Source: Thermoanaerobaculia bacterium
GTDB lineage: Bacteria > Acidobacteriota > Thermoanaerobaculia > UBA5066
Length of the DNA stretch: 64,000 nucleotides
Reading direction: 5' to 3'
NCBI GenBank assembly: GCA_022071945.1
Contig: JAJVIN010000022.1
Span: 40,757-104,756 of the forward strand
Positions 8,384-22,237 of the stretch are shown piece after piece. Both the position numbers and the translations under genes were made by a program. The notes beneath the pieces were generated by a model that made no database searches, was not told the DNA's origin, and saw only the letters and a list, made by a program, of their open reading frames with translations. Position 1 is the first letter of the stretch. The number at the start of each line of letters is the position of its first letter.

Positions 8384-8869
8384 TCAGCCCTCGCCCTTGT
8401 TGAGCTTCAGGTCGTACTTGACCGCGCCCGTCGACTTCGTGTTGCCCTTGTTGTCCTGCAGGAAGTACTCGTACTCGATCTTCGAGTAGTTCAGCGAGAT
8501 CTGGTCGAGCGGGAGTTCGTCGCCGCCCGAGCCGCCCGTCTGGAACGAAGAGACCAGAAGGTCGGTGAACTTGATCTGCAGGTACTTCTGCTGTCCGCCG
8601 CCGGCCTTGCGGGCCTCGAGGGTTGCGCTCGCGATGTGGTCGCCCTTCGCGCAGGCCAGGAGCAGCTTCGGCGAGGCCTTGTTCACCTTCATCACGAAGT
8701 GGAAGTCCTGCATCGTGACCTTGCCCGCGCCGCCGCCGCCGCCGAACGACATCGTGCCCGACTGGGACTCACCCCACGACCACGACATCATGTCGATCCA
8801 GTCCTTGTGCTGCTCGTCCTGGGATTCGCCCGGAACGCCTTCGATCTTCAGGAAGTAGTCAACAGCCAT
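8384..8869 (-). CDS. hcp: Hcp-family type VI secretion tube protein (orphan)
   Basis: Hexameric ring protein that forms the inner tube of type VI secretion systems and is itself secreted. The 161-residue product starts AVDYFLKIEGVPGES, contains the DMMSWSWGESQSGTMSFGGGGGAGK segment split across the Hcp beta barrel, and has the FHFVMKVNKASPKLL stretch. These are all typical of the family. ATG at 8869 is preceded by AAGGAG. No sheath (TssB/C), baseplate, VgrG or ClpV gene is in the window, so this is an orphan copy sitting between origin genes. The structural apparatus must lie elsewhere if the protein is used for secretion. Confidence 0.88.
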   Translation of the reverse strand: MAVDYFLKIEGVPGESQDEQHKDWIDMMSWSWGESQSGTMSFGGGGGAGKVTMQDFHFVMKVNKASPKLLLACAKGDHIASATLEARKAGGGQQKYLQIKFTDLLVSSFQTGGSGGDELPLDQISLNYSKIEYEYFLQDNKGNTKSTGAVKYDLKLNKGEG

Positions 8870-9098
8870 TTTCGTAGCTCCTTCTGCTTTCTATTGCCAT
8901 CCGCAATGTCATCGGATGCCATGAATTTGGATTCCCGCCGCGAACATTGCCGTGATTTCGCGCACGGCCGTGACGTGTTCTCCGCCGGACCGCCCGGATC
9001 AGGTTTTCGATGCTCTGAATGAAGCAAGAGTAGCACGGGAGAGGCCTCGACCTGTCTAAACCTCCCGGGTCAGCGAGAAGCGAGGCGGGCTCCCCGCG
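8870..9098. other. hcp-mnmE intergenic region
   Basis: About 230 bases, less GC-rich than the flanks close to hcp, presumably holding the hcp promoter and 5' leader. I looked for a sigma-54 type GG-N10-GC element on the minus strand and did not find a convincing one. No gene is supported here. Confidence 0.4.
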
Positions 9099-10478
9099 TC
9101 ACTTGCCGACGCAGAACTTCGAGAAGATCCGGTCGAGAAGATCCTCCGTGGCCGTTTCGCCGGTGATCTCCCCCAGAGCTGCGAGGGCGCGCCGCAACGC
9201 GGACGCCCGGACCTCGGGCGCCCAGAGCTCGGGCGCCAAGGGCTCGCGACCCGAGAGAGCCAGGGAGAGTTCCTGGGCGGCCCTCTCCAGCGCGTCCCTC
9301 TGACGTTTCAGAAGGGCGGCGCCCGGCTCCCTCTCGAGAATCCCGAGCCGCGAGATCGCCCGTCTCCGGAGGTCCTCCATGCCCGCACCCGTGAGGGCGG
9401 AAACCGGAATCCCCTCCCACCCCTCCACGACGCCAAGGGGCTGCCTCGCCTGGTCGGACTTCGAGAAGACAACGAGCGTACGCTCGGGCCCGAGGCGCGC
9501 CAGGACTTCTCTATCCCCGGTCTCGAGCCCTGTCTCGGAATCGACCAGGTAGAGGACCAAGTCAGCCGACTCCGCCGCCTGCCGGGCGACTTCCACGCCG
9601 ATCCTCTCGATTTCCTCCGAGGTCTCCCGCAGGCCCGCGGTGTCGTGAAGCGTGACCCTCTGGCCCGACCAGAAGACGGACTCGCGAAGAGCGTCCCGGG
9701 TCGTGCCCGGCTGAGGGGTCACGATCGCCCGGTCGATCCCGAGCAGGGCATTGAAGAGGGTCGACTTCCCCGCGTTGGGACGGCCGAGCAAGACGACGCG
9801 GGGAAGATCGTCGCCGTCGCGAATGACGTCCGTCAGCCGCAGAAACGCGTTCAGGTCTGCCTCTATCTTTAGGAGCTCGGGCACGATCGTGCCGGGAGCG
9901 ACCTCTGGAAGGTCCTCGGCGAAATCGAGGGAGGCCTCGAGGACGGCCAGAAGGTCGAGGATCCGGTCCCTGAAGCCGTGGATCCTCTCCGAAAGGTGGC
10001 CCCGCAAGAGGCCATAGGCGTGGGAGGCGCGCCTTCGGGACTCGGCCGTCAGGAGCGCGAGGAGCCCTTCCGCCCGGGCCAGGTCCAGCTTGCCGTTGCG
10101 CAGGGCCCTGCGAGAGAACTCCCCTGCCCGCGCGGGCCGTGCCCCCGAGCGCACGAGAGACTCCACGAGCGCGGCGACGACGGCCGGGGAGCCGTGGCAG
10201 GAGATCTCGACGACCTCCTCGCCCGTGGGCGACGCTTCTTTGGCGAAGAAGAGAACGACGGCCTCATCGAGCGGCTCGCCCTCGTGGTCGGAGAGTCTGA
10301 CGAAGCGGGCCTCCCGCGCGCGGATCGAGGCGGCTTGCGGCGCCAGGGCCGAGAGAATCCGGCGCGGCTCGCCCTCGGGACCAGACATCCTTACGACCGC
10401 CAGCGCCGAGACGCCTGGCGGCGTCGCCCGGGCGACGATCACATCGAGGTCACCGGCCGGATCGCTGACGAGGGGCAT
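9099..10478 (-). CDS. mnmE: tRNA modification GTPase MnmE (TrmE)
   Basis: GTPase that works with MnmG in wobble-uridine modification. The 459-residue product has the N-terminal tetrahydrofolate-binding domain (residues 1-120), a helical domain, and an inserted G domain with GRPNAGKS (about 232-239) and DTAG. The G4 motif is SKSD, a variant of the usual NKxD. The C-terminus FCVGK matches the conserved C(I/V)GK end that carries the catalytically important cysteine. ATG at 10478. It follows yidC by 32 bases in the rpmH-rnpA-yidD-yidC-mnmE operon. The jag/khpB gene often found between yidC and mnmE is absent. Confidence 0.95.
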   Translation of the reverse strand: MPLVSDPAGDLDVIVARATPPGVSALAVVRMSGPEGEPRRILSALAPQAASIRAREARFVRLSDHEGEPLDEAVVLFFAKEASPTGEEVVEISCHGSPAVVAALVESLVRSGARPARAGEFSRRALRNGKLDLARAEGLLALLTAESRRRASHAYGLLRGHLSERIHGFRDRILDLLAVLEASLDFAEDLPEVAPGTIVPELLKIEADLNAFLRLTDVIRDGDDLPRVVLLGRPNAGKSTLFNALLGIDRAIVTPQPGTTRDALRESVFWSGQRVTLHDTAGLRETSEEIERIGVEVARQAAESADLVLYLVDSETGLETGDREVLARLGPERTLVVFSKSDQARQPLGVVEGWEGIPVSALTGAGMEDLRRRAISRLGILEREPGAALLKRQRDALERAAQELSLALSGREPLAPELWAPEVRASALRRALAALGEITGETATEDLLDRIFSKFCVGK

Positions 10479-10510
10479 CGTGGAGCCTGGGGGTCAGGCC
10501 AGGCCGCCCC

Positions 10511-12199
10511 TCACTTCTGCTTCCGCTTGGCGCCCTTGTTCGGCCCGAGGTCCGTGTACCGGTCGAGCAGGAGTTGCTGGGCGATCGTCAGGACGTTCTG
10601 GACGAGCCAGTAGAGGACCAAGCCCGACGGCATGTCCTTGAACATGAAGCCAAAGACCCAGGGCATGATGGCCAGGATCTTCTTCTGGGTCGGATCCCCC
10701 ACCTGTGGCGTCAGCTGCTGCTGCATCCACATGGTGATCGTCATCAGGATCGGCGTGACGTAGTAGGGGTCCTTCGTCGAGAGGTCCTGCACCCACAACC
10801 AGAACGGTGCGTGCCTCAGCTCGATGGAGTGAGCGAGCACCATGTAGAAGGCGAACAGGATGGGCATCTGCAGGACCAGGGGAATGCACCCGCTCGCCGG
10901 GTTGACATTCTCGGTCTTGTAGAGCGCCATCATCTCCTCGTTCATCTTCAGGCGCGCCTGGGGGTCCGTCTTGACCTTCGTTGCGTACTTCGTCCGGATC
11001 GTCTCGATCTTGGGCTGAAGGACGCTCATCTTCTTCATCGAGACGAGCTGCTTGTACGTCAGCGGGAAGAGCAGGATCTTGATGATGATCGTGATGATGA
11101 TGATCGACAGGCCCCAGTTTCCCGCCCACCCGTGGATCCAGCGGAGCGAGAACAGGAGGGGCTTGGCGAGGATGGAAAACCATCCAAAGTCGATCATCCG
11201 GTCCATCCCGGGCCGGATCGACGCCAGGATGTCGAGGTCCTTGGGACCGAGGTAGATCTCCGTCTCGATGGAACCCGGCGCCGAGAGGACGACCTCGCTC
11301 TCGTGGAGGGTTTCCTTCTTGTCGGAGCCCTCGACCGTCTTCTCGAGCATCACCGGCCGCAGAGTCACCGACGCGTTGGCTGGCGGCAGGAACGCCGTCA
11401 GGAAGTAGTTGTCCTCCACGCCGGCCGCCACGAGCCCCGTGCCGAGCTCGAGGGGCTCCTTCAGGCCATCCTTGGCCTCACGGTCGATCTTTCCGCCCGT
11501 TCGCATGAAGACCGTTCCGCCCGGCTTGGTGTAGTAGCTCTGAACCTCTTCCTTCGAAGGGTTCCCGATCCCCGGTCCGATCACGAGACTCGCCGGCTTC
11601 GATTCCTGGCCCGTGCGCTGCACGGAGGTCCTGAAGGGATACGAGGGGCCGAAGACATAGGTCCTGACGACGCCGTGACCGCTCTCGTCACGAAAGGTGA
11701 ACGTCACGGCCACCTGCTTCTTTTCCGGGATCTCCTTCACCTCATGCCGGAAGAGCTCCTTGGAGGCCCGGGCGAGGGAGGCGTCAGCCGGGTCGAGGCG
11801 GAGAGATCCACCCGGGAAGGGCTCCTCGTGCCGGACGAGATCCAGGCCAGCCTTCTTGCTGTCCTGATAGCGCTTCAGACGAAAGGAGAGGAGCTCCCCG
11901 CCCCTGTTTGAGAGCTTCGCCTCGTAGATCGAGTTGGCGATCACGAGGTTCGCGGCCTCCTCGGCCCGGATGGGGGCGAGAGCGGCCGGCGGAGGGGAAG
12001 CGGGTTTTTCGGGGGCCGTTGCAAGAGCGGCCGCCGCCGCCACCGCGGTCGCGGCGGGCGAGGGAGCGGCCGTCGCCGCGGGAGCCTTCACGGCTCCGGC
12101 CGGAGCCGGGACCGTTTTTGGCGGAGGAAAGATCTTCGGCCAGAGGATCAGGATGGCGGCGGAAATGGCGGTCGCGATCAGGAGACGTTTGATGTCCAA
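10511..12199 (-). CDS. yidC: Membrane protein insertase YidC
   Basis: Inserts and folds inner-membrane proteins alone or with SecYEG. The 562-residue product has an N-terminal anchor (LLIATAISAAILILWPKIF), an Ala/Pro-rich linker and a large periplasmic beta domain (about 75-350). The conserved C-terminal five-helix core contains WGLSIIIITIIIKILLFPLT and the hydrophilic-groove Arg region, and ends with GAKRKQK. This is the Gram-negative form with a periplasmic domain, supporting a diderm host. Start is a TTG at 12199 with AGGAAG a few bases upstream. It lies 21 bases downstream of yidD. Confidence 0.94.
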   Translation of the reverse strand: MDIKRLLIATAISAAILILWPKIFPPPKTVPAPAGAVKAPAATAAPSPAATAVAAAAALATAPEKPASPPPAALAPIRAEEAANLVIANSIYEAKLSNRGGELLSFRLKRYQDSKKAGLDLVRHEEPFPGGSLRLDPADASLARASKELFRHEVKEIPEKKQVAVTFTFRDESGHGVVRTYVFGPSYPFRTSVQRTGQESKPASLVIGPGIGNPSKEEVQSYYTKPGGTVFMRTGGKIDREAKDGLKEPLELGTGLVAAGVEDNYFLTAFLPPANASVTLRPVMLEKTVEGSDKKETLHESEVVLSAPGSIETEIYLGPKDLDILASIRPGMDRMIDFGWFSILAKPLLFSLRWIHGWAGNWGLSIIIITIIIKILLFPLTYKQLVSMKKMSVLQPKIETIRTKYATKVKTDPQARLKMNEEMMALYKTENVNPASGCIPLVLQMPILFAFYMVLAHSIELRHAPFWLWVQDLSTKDPYYVTPILMTITMWMQQQLTPQVGDPTQKKILAIMPWVFGFMFKDMPSGLVLYWLVQNVLTIAQQLLLDRYTDLGPNKGAKRKQK

Positions 12200-12220
12200 G
12201 GGACTTCCTCGAAGGCAGCT

Positions 12221-12478
12221 TCAGGGGACCGGATCGATCCCTCCGGGGTGAAAGGGATGGCAGCGGAGAAGTCTGAGGACGGCAAGCTTGATCCCTTTCA
12301 GGGCCCCGTATTTCATCACGGCTTGCCGAGCATACTCGGAGCAGGTCGGGTAGAACCTGCAGGCGGGCGGCAGGAGCGGCGAAACGAACCTCTTGTAGAC
12401 GAGGAGGAGAAAGGCCAGAGCTCGCGCCACAAGGGAGGTTGCGCCGGCGCTCTCACTCACTTCGCCGGCTTTTTCCAA
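12221..12478 (-). CDS. yidD: Membrane protein insertion efficiency factor YidD
   Basis: Small amphipathic membrane-associated protein that helps YidC-dependent insertion. The 85-residue product has the diagnostic [18 protein letters not shown] and [15 protein letters not shown] segments, with three conserved cysteines. The TTG start at 12478 lies inside the rnpA reading frame, overlapping it by 26 bases, which is common for this gene pair. The conserved yidD domain starts at [19 protein letters not shown], so a slightly later start cannot be excluded. Confidence 0.92.
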   Translation of the reverse strand: MEKAGEVSESAGATSLVARALAFLLLVYKRFVSPLLPPACRFYPTCSEYARQAVMKYGALKGIKLAVLRLLRCHPFHPGGIDPVP

Positions 12479-12848
12479 GGCGTGCTCCCAGCCGCAGGAG
12501 GTCGTCGCGCAGAACTTGAAAGTCCTGCTCCGCGGCCCCCGGTCTGACGTTGACGACGATGTCGAGGCCCGGCACCCCCGAGGAGGCGAGGAGACTCCGG
12601 AACTCGGTCCGGAAGATCTCGCGCAAGAGGCGGCGGAGTCTGTTCCGCGTGACGGCCGAGCCGCTCTTTCTCGTTATGGTGATGCCGAGGCGCGGGCGCG
12701 GGAGACCGTTCTGGAGGGCAAATAACACGAGAAACCGGCCAAAAAACTTCTGGCCGGTTCCATAAACCTTCTGGAAGACGGGCCGGGAACGAATCCGGTC
12801 TTCCGGGCGAAATGTGAGACCTTCCCCGGATCGAACAGACGGGGACAT
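12453..12848 (-). CDS. rnpA: Ribonuclease P protein component
   Basis: Basic protein that binds RNase P RNA for 5' maturation of tRNA. The family signature is seen in the [19 protein letters not shown] beta strand and in [20 protein letters not shown], which matches the RNR motif region. I place the start at ATG 12848 (131 residues). A TTG at 12881 would add 11 residues and has a GGGGTG upstream, so the start is uncertain. Lies between rpmH and yidD in the conserved order. Confidence 0.9.
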   Translation of the reverse strand: MSPSVRSGEGLTFRPEDRIRSRPVFQKVYGTGQKFFGRFLVLFALQNGLPRPRLGITITRKSGSAVTRNRLRRLLREIFRTEFRSLLASSGVPGLDIVVNVRPGAAEQDFQVLRDDLLRLGARLGKSRRSE

Positions 12849-12916
12849 CGGATCACGGGGGTCCCGGAGAATCTTCTCCAATGGTTCACCCCGTGAGTCC
12901 GGATTCCCGTCCGCGA

Positions 12917-13051
12917 TCAGACGGTCAGGCGCTTGCGGCCCTTGGCACGGCGGCGGGCGAGAACGGCGCGGCCGTTCTTCGTACGCATCCGCACGAGGAA
13001 ACCGTGAGTCTTCTTCCGGCGGCGGTTGTTGGGCTGGAACGTTCTTTTCAT
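12917..13051 (-). CDS. rpmH: 50S ribosomal protein L34
   Basis: The 44-residue product begins [18 protein letters not shown] and ends GRKRLTV, a full-length L34. The ATG at 13051 has GGGGGGAG about 10 bases upstream. An in-frame extension to 13144 exists but is not protein-like for this family. First gene of the rpmH-rnpA-yidD-yidC-mnmE operon, divergent from dnaA. Confidence 0.96.
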   Translation of the reverse strand: MKRTFQPNNRRRKKTHGFLVRMRTKNGRAVLARRRAKGRKRLTV

Positions 13052-13083
13052 GGTCGTGACACTCCCCCCTGGGAAGGGGACCG

Positions 13084-13113
13084 GATTGTCCCGGACAGGG
13101 GCGGATCTGTCAA
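13084..13113 (-). promoter_or_regulatory. Candidate sigma-70 promoter for the rpmH operon
   Basis: Reading the minus strand, TTGACA (13108-13113) is followed after 18 bases by ACAATC (13084-13089), about 32 bases upstream of the rpmH ATG. It sits in the 125-bp divergent region shared with dnaA. Confidence 0.55.
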
Positions 13114-13176
13114 CCGGGCCCCGGCCGGAAGGCGGAAGGGGCATGGTACCATCGAGACCGCCTCTCTTCGGGCCTT

Positions 13177-14508
13177 GTGGGACAAGACGTGGAACGCCAG
13201 ACCGCCTGGGACAAGATTCTCCAGCACCTCAAGAACCGGGTCCACGAAACCGACTTCGAGACCTGGTTTCGCGATTCCCGCCAGAGTTCCGAGAGCCACG
13301 ACCTGATCTTGGTCCGCGTGAAGAGCCCTCTCTTCGTCACCTACATCTCGGACAACTTTGCCCAGCAGATCGCCGAAGCCGCCTCGCTGGCGGGTTTTGG
13401 AGAGCGCGAGATCCGGTTCGGATCCGACGACTCCTTCCCTGGCTCGGTCGCCCCCCACAAGAGCACCCCCGAGACACGCCGCCGGACCTCCGCCCTCAAC
13501 CCCGAGTACACGTTCGAGAACTTCGTCACGGGCGAATCGAACCGGCTGGCCCACGCGGCGGCTCTCCGAGTCGCCGACCAGCCCACCCGGCAGTACAACC
13601 CCCTGTTCGTCTGCGGCGGTTCCGGCCTCGGAAAGACCCATCTCATGCAGGCGATCGGGCACCGCAGGCTCTCCCGGCACCCCGGGGACCGGATCCTTTA
13701 CATGACGTCCGAGAGCTTCGTGAACGAGGTCGCCCAGGGGATCCGCTTCAACCGGATGGAGGACGTCCGCCACAAGCTGCGGGCCGCCGACCTCTTCCTC
13801 GTGGACGACGTCCAGTTCTTCGTCGGCAAGGAAGCGTCCCTCACCGAGCTCTTCCACACCTTCAACGCCCTCTACGACGACGGCAAGCAGATCGTCTTCT
13901 CGTCGGATGCTCCGCCTCGCGAGATCAACGGCCTCACCGACCGCCTCAAGAGCCGGTTCGAGTGGGGCCTGATCGTCGACATCCAGCCCCCCGAGTTCGA
14001 AACCCGCGTCGCCATCCTCAGAAAGAAGGCCGAGACCCACAACATCGATCTGCCCGACGACGTGGCCTACCTTCTCGCCGCGCGCTGCAAGAAACACGTC
14101 CGAGAGCTCGAATCGTCCCTCAGCAAGGTCAAGCTCATCGCCGATCTCAGGGGAGAGGCTCTCACCGCCGAGCTGACGCGTGACGTCCTGCCCGACCTGA
14201 TCGGGGGCCGCGATGACGCGTCCTCCACCCCCACCGAGATCTTGAAGGCGGTGGCGGCTCACTTCGGCCTCAAGCCCTCCGAGCTCCGCCAGCGGACGAA
14301 AAAGGGGGCGATCGTCTTCCCCCGGCAGGTCGCCATGTACGTCATGAAGGAAGCGACCTCGATGTCGTTCCCCGAGATCGGGCGCCTCTTCGGCGACCGT
14401 CACCACACGACGGCCCTGCACGCCGTCCGGAAGATCTCCGCCCTCAGGGAAGAAGACCCCGAGCTCAATCGACAGATCACCAATCTGATCGCCCAGTTCC
14501 GTCCATGA
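13177..14508 (+). CDS. dnaA: Chromosomal replication initiator DnaA
   Basis: AAA+ ATPase that binds DnaA boxes and opens oriC. The 443-residue product has an N-terminal DnaB-interaction domain ([23 protein letters not shown]) and Walker [11 protein letters not shown] (near 148). Walker B reads [10 protein letters not shown], followed by sensor motifs. Domain IV has the DnaA signature [15 protein letters not shown] near residue 410. The annotated GTG at 13177 has no strong Shine-Dalgarno; a second GTG at 13189 (starting ERQTAWDK) is a reasonable alternative. It is followed by the origin-like gap and dnaN. Confidence 0.95.
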   Translation: MGQDVERQTAWDKILQHLKNRVHETDFETWFRDSRQSSESHDLILVRVKSPLFVTYISDNFAQQIAEAASLAGFGEREIRFGSDDSFPGSVAPHKSTPETRRRTSALNPEYTFENFVTGESNRLAHAAALRVADQPTRQYNPLFVCGGSGLGKTHLMQAIGHRRLSRHPGDRILYMTSESFVNEVAQGIRFNRMEDVRHKLRAADLFLVDDVQFFVGKEASLTELFHTFNALYDDGKQIVFSSDAPPREINGLTDRLKSRFEWGLIVDIQPPEFETRVAILRKKAETHNIDLPDDVAYLLAARCKKHVRELESSLSKVKLIADLRGEALTAELTRDVLPDLIGGRDDASSTPTEILKAVAAHFGLKPSELRQRTKKGAIVFPRQVAMYVMKEATSMSFPEIGRLFGDRHHTTALHAVRKISALREEDPELNRQITNLIAQFRP

Positions 14509-14744
14509 GAAATGCACAGGGATCTCCACAGCGGCCTGTGGATGGCCGTGCATCCCGGGACCCAAAGAGGGGATCCACAGGGTTCTCCACAGGAGCGAAC
14601 CCGGGATATACACACCGAACCCAGCTTCCTAAGTTACTGTAAAAATGTCACTTGATCCTGTTTTCCAGAGGTTGGCCCGGTTCCTGCTCCTAACTCTGGA
14701 AACTTCTTTAAGATGATAGAATTCCCGAAGGAGAAGGAGTCGAA
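14509..14744. other. oriC-like region between dnaA and dnaN
   Basis: The 236-bp dnaA-dnaN gap has four DnaA-box-like 9-mers: ATCTCCACA (14522-14530), TGTGGATGG (14537-14545, reverse), GGATCCACA (14571-14579) and TTCTCCACA (14583-14591). They match TTATCCACA at 7-8 of 9 positions. Downstream come two unusually AT-rich stretches in this GC-rich DNA (about 14627-14663 and 14700-14724) that could serve as the unwinding element. Gene order, the parS at 15-30 and strand arrangement support an origin here. Box occupancy is inferred. Confidence 0.75.
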
Positions 14745-15869
14745 GTGGAGCTGACCGTTCCCGCTGCGCTTCTCGGGCGCGAACTAGGACTGATGCAAGG
14801 GGTCGTCGAGAAGAGGAGCGCTCACCCGATCTTGAGCAACGTCTTGATCGAGGCCCGGGGCGGAATGTTGACCTTGACGGCCACCGACCTGGAGACGACG
14901 TTCATTTCCGAGATCTCTCCGAGCCAGATCGGGGCCGAGGGATCCGTGACGGTTCCCATTCGCCGGCTTTTTGATCTCGTGAAGGACATGCCGCCGGCGG
15001 CGGAGATCCGGTTGAAGGTCTTGGAGAACCACCATGTTCAGCTCGAGTGCAAGGATCCGAGGCTGAAGATCCGGCTGAACGGCCTTCCGGCCTCGGACTT
15101 CCCGGTCCGTCCCGAGCCGTCGGGGGGTCCGACCCTCACGTTGCCGTTCGGTGTCCTGCAGAAGATGGTCGAGAAGGTCCGGTTCGCGGTCTCGCTCGAG
15201 GAGATGCGGCTGCAGCTGCAAGGGGCCCTGCTCCGGATTCGTCCGGGCGGTCTGGAGATGGCGGCGACCGACGGGCACCGTCTCGCCCTGGTCGAGGTGG
15301 AGCAAGCCGAGACCGATCCGAGCTTCGAGCCGGTCCTGATCTCCAAGAAAGTCCTGGACGAGCTGAGCCGTCTGACCGCCGACGAAGAGGCCAGGGTGAC
15401 GATCACGCGGGCGTCCAATCACATCGGGTTCTTCCTGAGAAGCCGGCGGATCTTCGCGAAGCTCGAGGACCGGCGCTTCCCGGACTACGAGAAGGTCATC
15501 AGCCGCGAGAACCACCTCCGGGTGGGTGTCGAGCGGGAGCTGCTCCTCGGCGCGGTCCGCCGGATCTCTCTTCTGGCCGGGGACCGGACGAAGGCCATCA
15601 CGGTCAAGTTCGAGCCGGGGGCGATCACCGTGGCCTCCGAGAGCCAGGAAGTGGGAGACGGAACGCAGGAGGTTGACGCGGCGTATGAAGGTCCCGTCAT
15701 CAATCTGCGGCTCAATGCCAAGTACGTCGAGCAGTTTCTCGAGGCGGTCGAGACGAAGAACGTCTTCCTGTTCCTGAAGGACGAGCAGTCCCAGTGTCAG
15801 GGCCGGCCCGGGGATTCCCTTCCCGGGCTGAAGGACTATCTTTACGTCGTCATGCCTCTCAGAACGTGA
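14745..15869 (+). CDS. dnaN: DNA polymerase III beta subunit (sliding clamp)
   Basis: Ring-shaped processivity clamp. The 374-residue product has three clamp-fold repeats; conserved stretches include KRSAHPILSNVLIEA, ATDLETTF, ATDGHRLALVE and the C-terminal DYLYVVMPLR. GTG start at 14745 follows a purine-rich GAAGGAGAAGGAG. The length matches the family. Confidence 0.95.
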   Translation: MELTVPAALLGRELGLMQGVVEKRSAHPILSNVLIEARGGMLTLTATDLETTFISEISPSQIGAEGSVTVPIRRLFDLVKDMPPAAEIRLKVLENHHVQLECKDPRLKIRLNGLPASDFPVRPEPSGGPTLTLPFGVLQKMVEKVRFAVSLEEMRLQLQGALLRIRPGGLEMAATDGHRLALVEVEQAETDPSFEPVLISKKVLDELSRLTADEEARVTITRASNHIGFFLRSRRIFAKLEDRRFPDYEKVISRENHLRVGVERELLLGAVRRISLLAGDRTKAITVKFEPGAITVASESQEVGDGTQEVDAAYEGPVINLRLNAKYVEQFLEAVETKNVFLFLKDEQSQCQGRPGDSLPGLKDYLYVVMPLRT

Positions 15870-15884
15870 TGGGCTTCTTCGGGC

Positions 15885-19554
<3,670 letters not shown>

Positions 19555-19606
19555 AACACCGGCATGACGGCAGCCTCTTTCGAGGCGGCGCCGCCGCGGA
19601 CAGGAA

Positions 19607-22228
19607 ATGAGCGAAAACGGAAACACAAAGACTCCCCCGGAAACTCCAGGAGAACAGAAGATCCCGGTCTCGATCGAGGAGGAGATCCGGCGGAGCTATC
19701 TCGATTACGCGATGTCGGTCATCGTCGGCCGGGCACTCCCCGACGTCCGCGACGGACTGAAACCCGTCCACCGGCGGGTCCTGTACGGCATGTGGGAGCA
19801 GGGCAACCGCCACAACCGGCCGTACAAGAAGAGCGCCCGCATCGTCGGCGACGTGATGGGCAAGTACCACCCGCACGGAGATGCCGCGATCTACGACACG
19901 ACTGTCCGGATGGCCCAAGACTTCTCGATGAGAGAGCCCCTCATCGACGGTCAGGGGAACTTCGGCTCCGTCGACGGCGACAACCCCGCCGCGATGAGGT
20001 ACACCGAGATCCGGCTCACGAAGCTCGCGGAGGAGCTCCTCGGTGAGGACATCGACAAGGAAACCGTCGACTGGACCCTCAACTACGACGGGTCGCTCCC
20101 CGAGCCGCTCGTCCTGCCCGCGAAGTTCCCGAACCTCCTCGTCAACGGGGCAGAAGGGATCGCCGTCGGCATGTCGACGAAGATCCCGCCCCACAACCTC
20201 GCGGAAGTCTGTGACGCCTCGATCCTCCTCCTGGAGGAACCGGGAGCCGGTCTCGACCGCCTTCTGGAAGTCCTTCCGGGACCCGACTTCCCGACCGGTG
20301 CCCAGATCCTGGGGCGCGCCGGCATCTTCGAGGCCTACAAGACGGGCAGGGGAATCATCCAGATCCGCGGCCGGGCCGCGATCGAGACGAACAAGAAGAC
20401 CGACCGGGAGTCGATCGTCATCACCGAGATCCCGTTCCAGGTCAACAAGGCCAAGCTCATCGAGAGGATGGCCGAGCTCGTCAACGAAAAGAGGATCGAG
20501 GGGATCTCTGCCATCCGTGACGAGTCGGACCGCGAGGGAATGCGGATCGTCATCGACACGAAGAGAGGCGAGAACGCCCAGGTCATCCTGAACCAGCTCT
20601 ACCAGCTGACCGATCTGCAGGCATCCTTCGGGATCATCAGCCTGGCGATCGTCGACGGACAGCCGCGCATCCTGTCTCTGAGGGACTGCATCCGGCACTT
20701 TCTCGAACACCGCCGCGCGGTCGTCGTCCGCCGGACGCGATTCGACCTGAAGAAGGCCGAGGAGCGCGCCCACCTGCTCCTCGGGCTCGCCCTCGCCCTG
20801 GGCAACCTCGACCTCGTCATCCAGATCATCAGGTCCTCCAAGGATCCGGCCGAGGCGCGCGAGCGCCTCACGACCGAGGTGATGTTCGAGAAGTCCGCGC
20901 TCGAGAGGTTCCTCGGGATCGGGGAGCTCGAGCTCTCGGCCGCAACCCGCCGCGAAGGCGAGATCCTCAAGCTCGACTCCGTGCAGGCGCAGGCCATCCT
21001 CGACATGAGGCTCCAGAGGCTGACGGGCCTCGAGCGGGAAAAGATCGTGGCCGAGTACGCCGAGATCCTGGAGAAGATCCGCGACCTGAAGGACATCCTC
21101 GCCCACCCGTCCCGCGTGACGGCGATCCTCAAGGAAGAGCTGACCGAGATCAAGGAGACCTACGGAAACCCGCGCCGGACCGAGATCGTCACCGACGCCG
21201 GCGACATGGGGATCGAGGACCTCATCGCCGAGGAAGAGGTGGTTCTCACCATCACTCGCGGCGGCTACGTGAAGAGGTCTCCGCTCTCCATCTACCGCGC
21301 GCAGAAACGCGGCGGAAAGGGGCGAACGGGCGCCACGGCCAAGGAAGAGGACGTCCTCGAGCACCTCTTCGTGGCCTCCACCCACGACTACCTCCTCGTC
21401 TTCACGAACAAGGGGCGCGTCCACTGGGTGAAGGTCTATGACATCCCCAACCTCGCGCCGAGCGCGCGAGGACGCGCCCTCGTGAACCTGATCGCCGTCG
21501 AGACGGGCGAGACCGTCGCGGCCATGACGACCACCCGGGAGTTTCCCGACGACAAGTTCCTCGTCTTTGCCACGAAGAACGGGCTCGTCAAGAAGACGGT
21601 GCTCTCCGCCTACGGCAATCCCCGAACGGCTGGCATCATCGCGATCAACCTCGAAGACCAAGACGAGCTCCTCAGCGTCCACATCACGGATGGCGAACGG
21701 CAGATCTTCCTCGGGACGCGCGACGGCATGGCGATCAAGTTCTCCGAGAGCGACGTTCGGCCCATGGGCCGCGACACGACCGGTGTGAAGGGAATCGAAC
21801 TCCGGGAAGGGGACCTCGTCGTCGAGATGGATCCCGTCGAGGAGACGGGGACGCTCTTGACCGTCACCGAAAAGGGGTTCGGCAAGAGGACCGACGTGGC
21901 CGAGTACCGGCATCAGAGCCGGGGTGGAACGGGCGTCATCAACATCAAGGTCACGGAGAAGAACGGACCGGTCGTCGCCATCCGGACGGTGAAGGAGACA
22001 GACGAGCTCCTGCTCATCACCGAGCAGGGGATGGTCATCCGGATCCGCGTGAACGACATTCGCGAAACGGGACGCGCGGCCATGGGCGTGAAGCTCATGG
22101 ACCTCGACGAGGGAGACCGCGTCGTGGCGATCGCCAAGCTCGAGGAACGGGATGAAGACGTGGTCGAGGGCGCGGCCGAGGGGACGGATGGTGCCGTCTC
22201 CGAGCCCGAGCCTCCGGGCGAGGAGTAG
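19607..22228 (+). CDS. gyrA: DNA gyrase subunit A
   Basis: Breakage-reunion subunit. The 873-residue product begins its core with [28 protein letters not shown]. The catalytic tyrosine is in [10 protein letters not shown]. The C-terminal DNA-wrapping domain contains a GyrA-box variant QKRGGKG near residue 565, which favours gyrase over topoisomerase IV. The residues of the quinolone region read [17 protein letters not shown], so the common Ser83/Asp87 positions hold Ala and Asp-like residues; resistance cannot be judged without alignment. ATG at 19607, 52 bases after gyrB. Confidence 0.95.
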   Translation: MSENGNTKTPPETPGEQKIPVSIEEEIRRSYLDYAMSVIVGRALPDVRDGLKPVHRRVLYGMWEQGNRHNRPYKKSARIVGDVMGKYHPHGDAAIYDTTVRMAQDFSMREPLIDGQGNFGSVDGDNPAAMRYTEIRLTKLAEELLGEDIDKETVDWTLNYDGSLPEPLVLPAKFPNLLVNGAEGIAVGMSTKIPPHNLAEVCDASILLLEEPGAGLDRLLEVLPGPDFPTGAQILGRAGIFEAYKTGRGIIQIRGRAAIETNKKTDRESIVITEIPFQVNKAKLIERMAELVNEKRIEGISAIRDESDREGMRIVIDTKRGENAQVILNQLYQLTDLQASFGIISLAIVDGQPRILSLRDCIRHFLEHRRAVVVRRTRFDLKKAEERAHLLLGLALALGNLDLVIQIIRSSKDPAEARERLTTEVMFEKSALERFLGIGELELSAATRREGEILKLDSVQAQAILDMRLQRLTGLEREKIVAEYAEILEKIRDLKDILAHPSRVTAILKEELTEIKETYGNPRRTEIVTDAGDMGIEDLIAEEEVVLTITRGGYVKRSPLSIYRAQKRGGKGRTGATAKEEDVLEHLFVASTHDYLLVFTNKGRVHWVKVYDIPNLAPSARGRALVNLIAVETGETVAAMTTTREFPDDKFLVFATKNGLVKKTVLSAYGNPRTAGIIAINLEDQDELLSVHITDGERQIFLGTRDGMAIKFSESDVRPMGRDTTGVKGIELREGDLVVEMDPVEETGTLLTVTEKGFGKRTDVAEYRHQSRGGTGVINIKVTEKNGPVVAIRTVKETDELLLITEQGMVIRIRVNDIRETGRAAMGVKLMDLDEGDRVVAIAKLEERDEDVVEGAAEGTDGAVSEPEPPGEE

Positions 22229-22237
22229 GGAAGAGGC

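Noticed and set aside
8870..9098. A sigma-54 promoter for hcp
   Set aside because: No GG-N10-GC spacing found on the minus strand.
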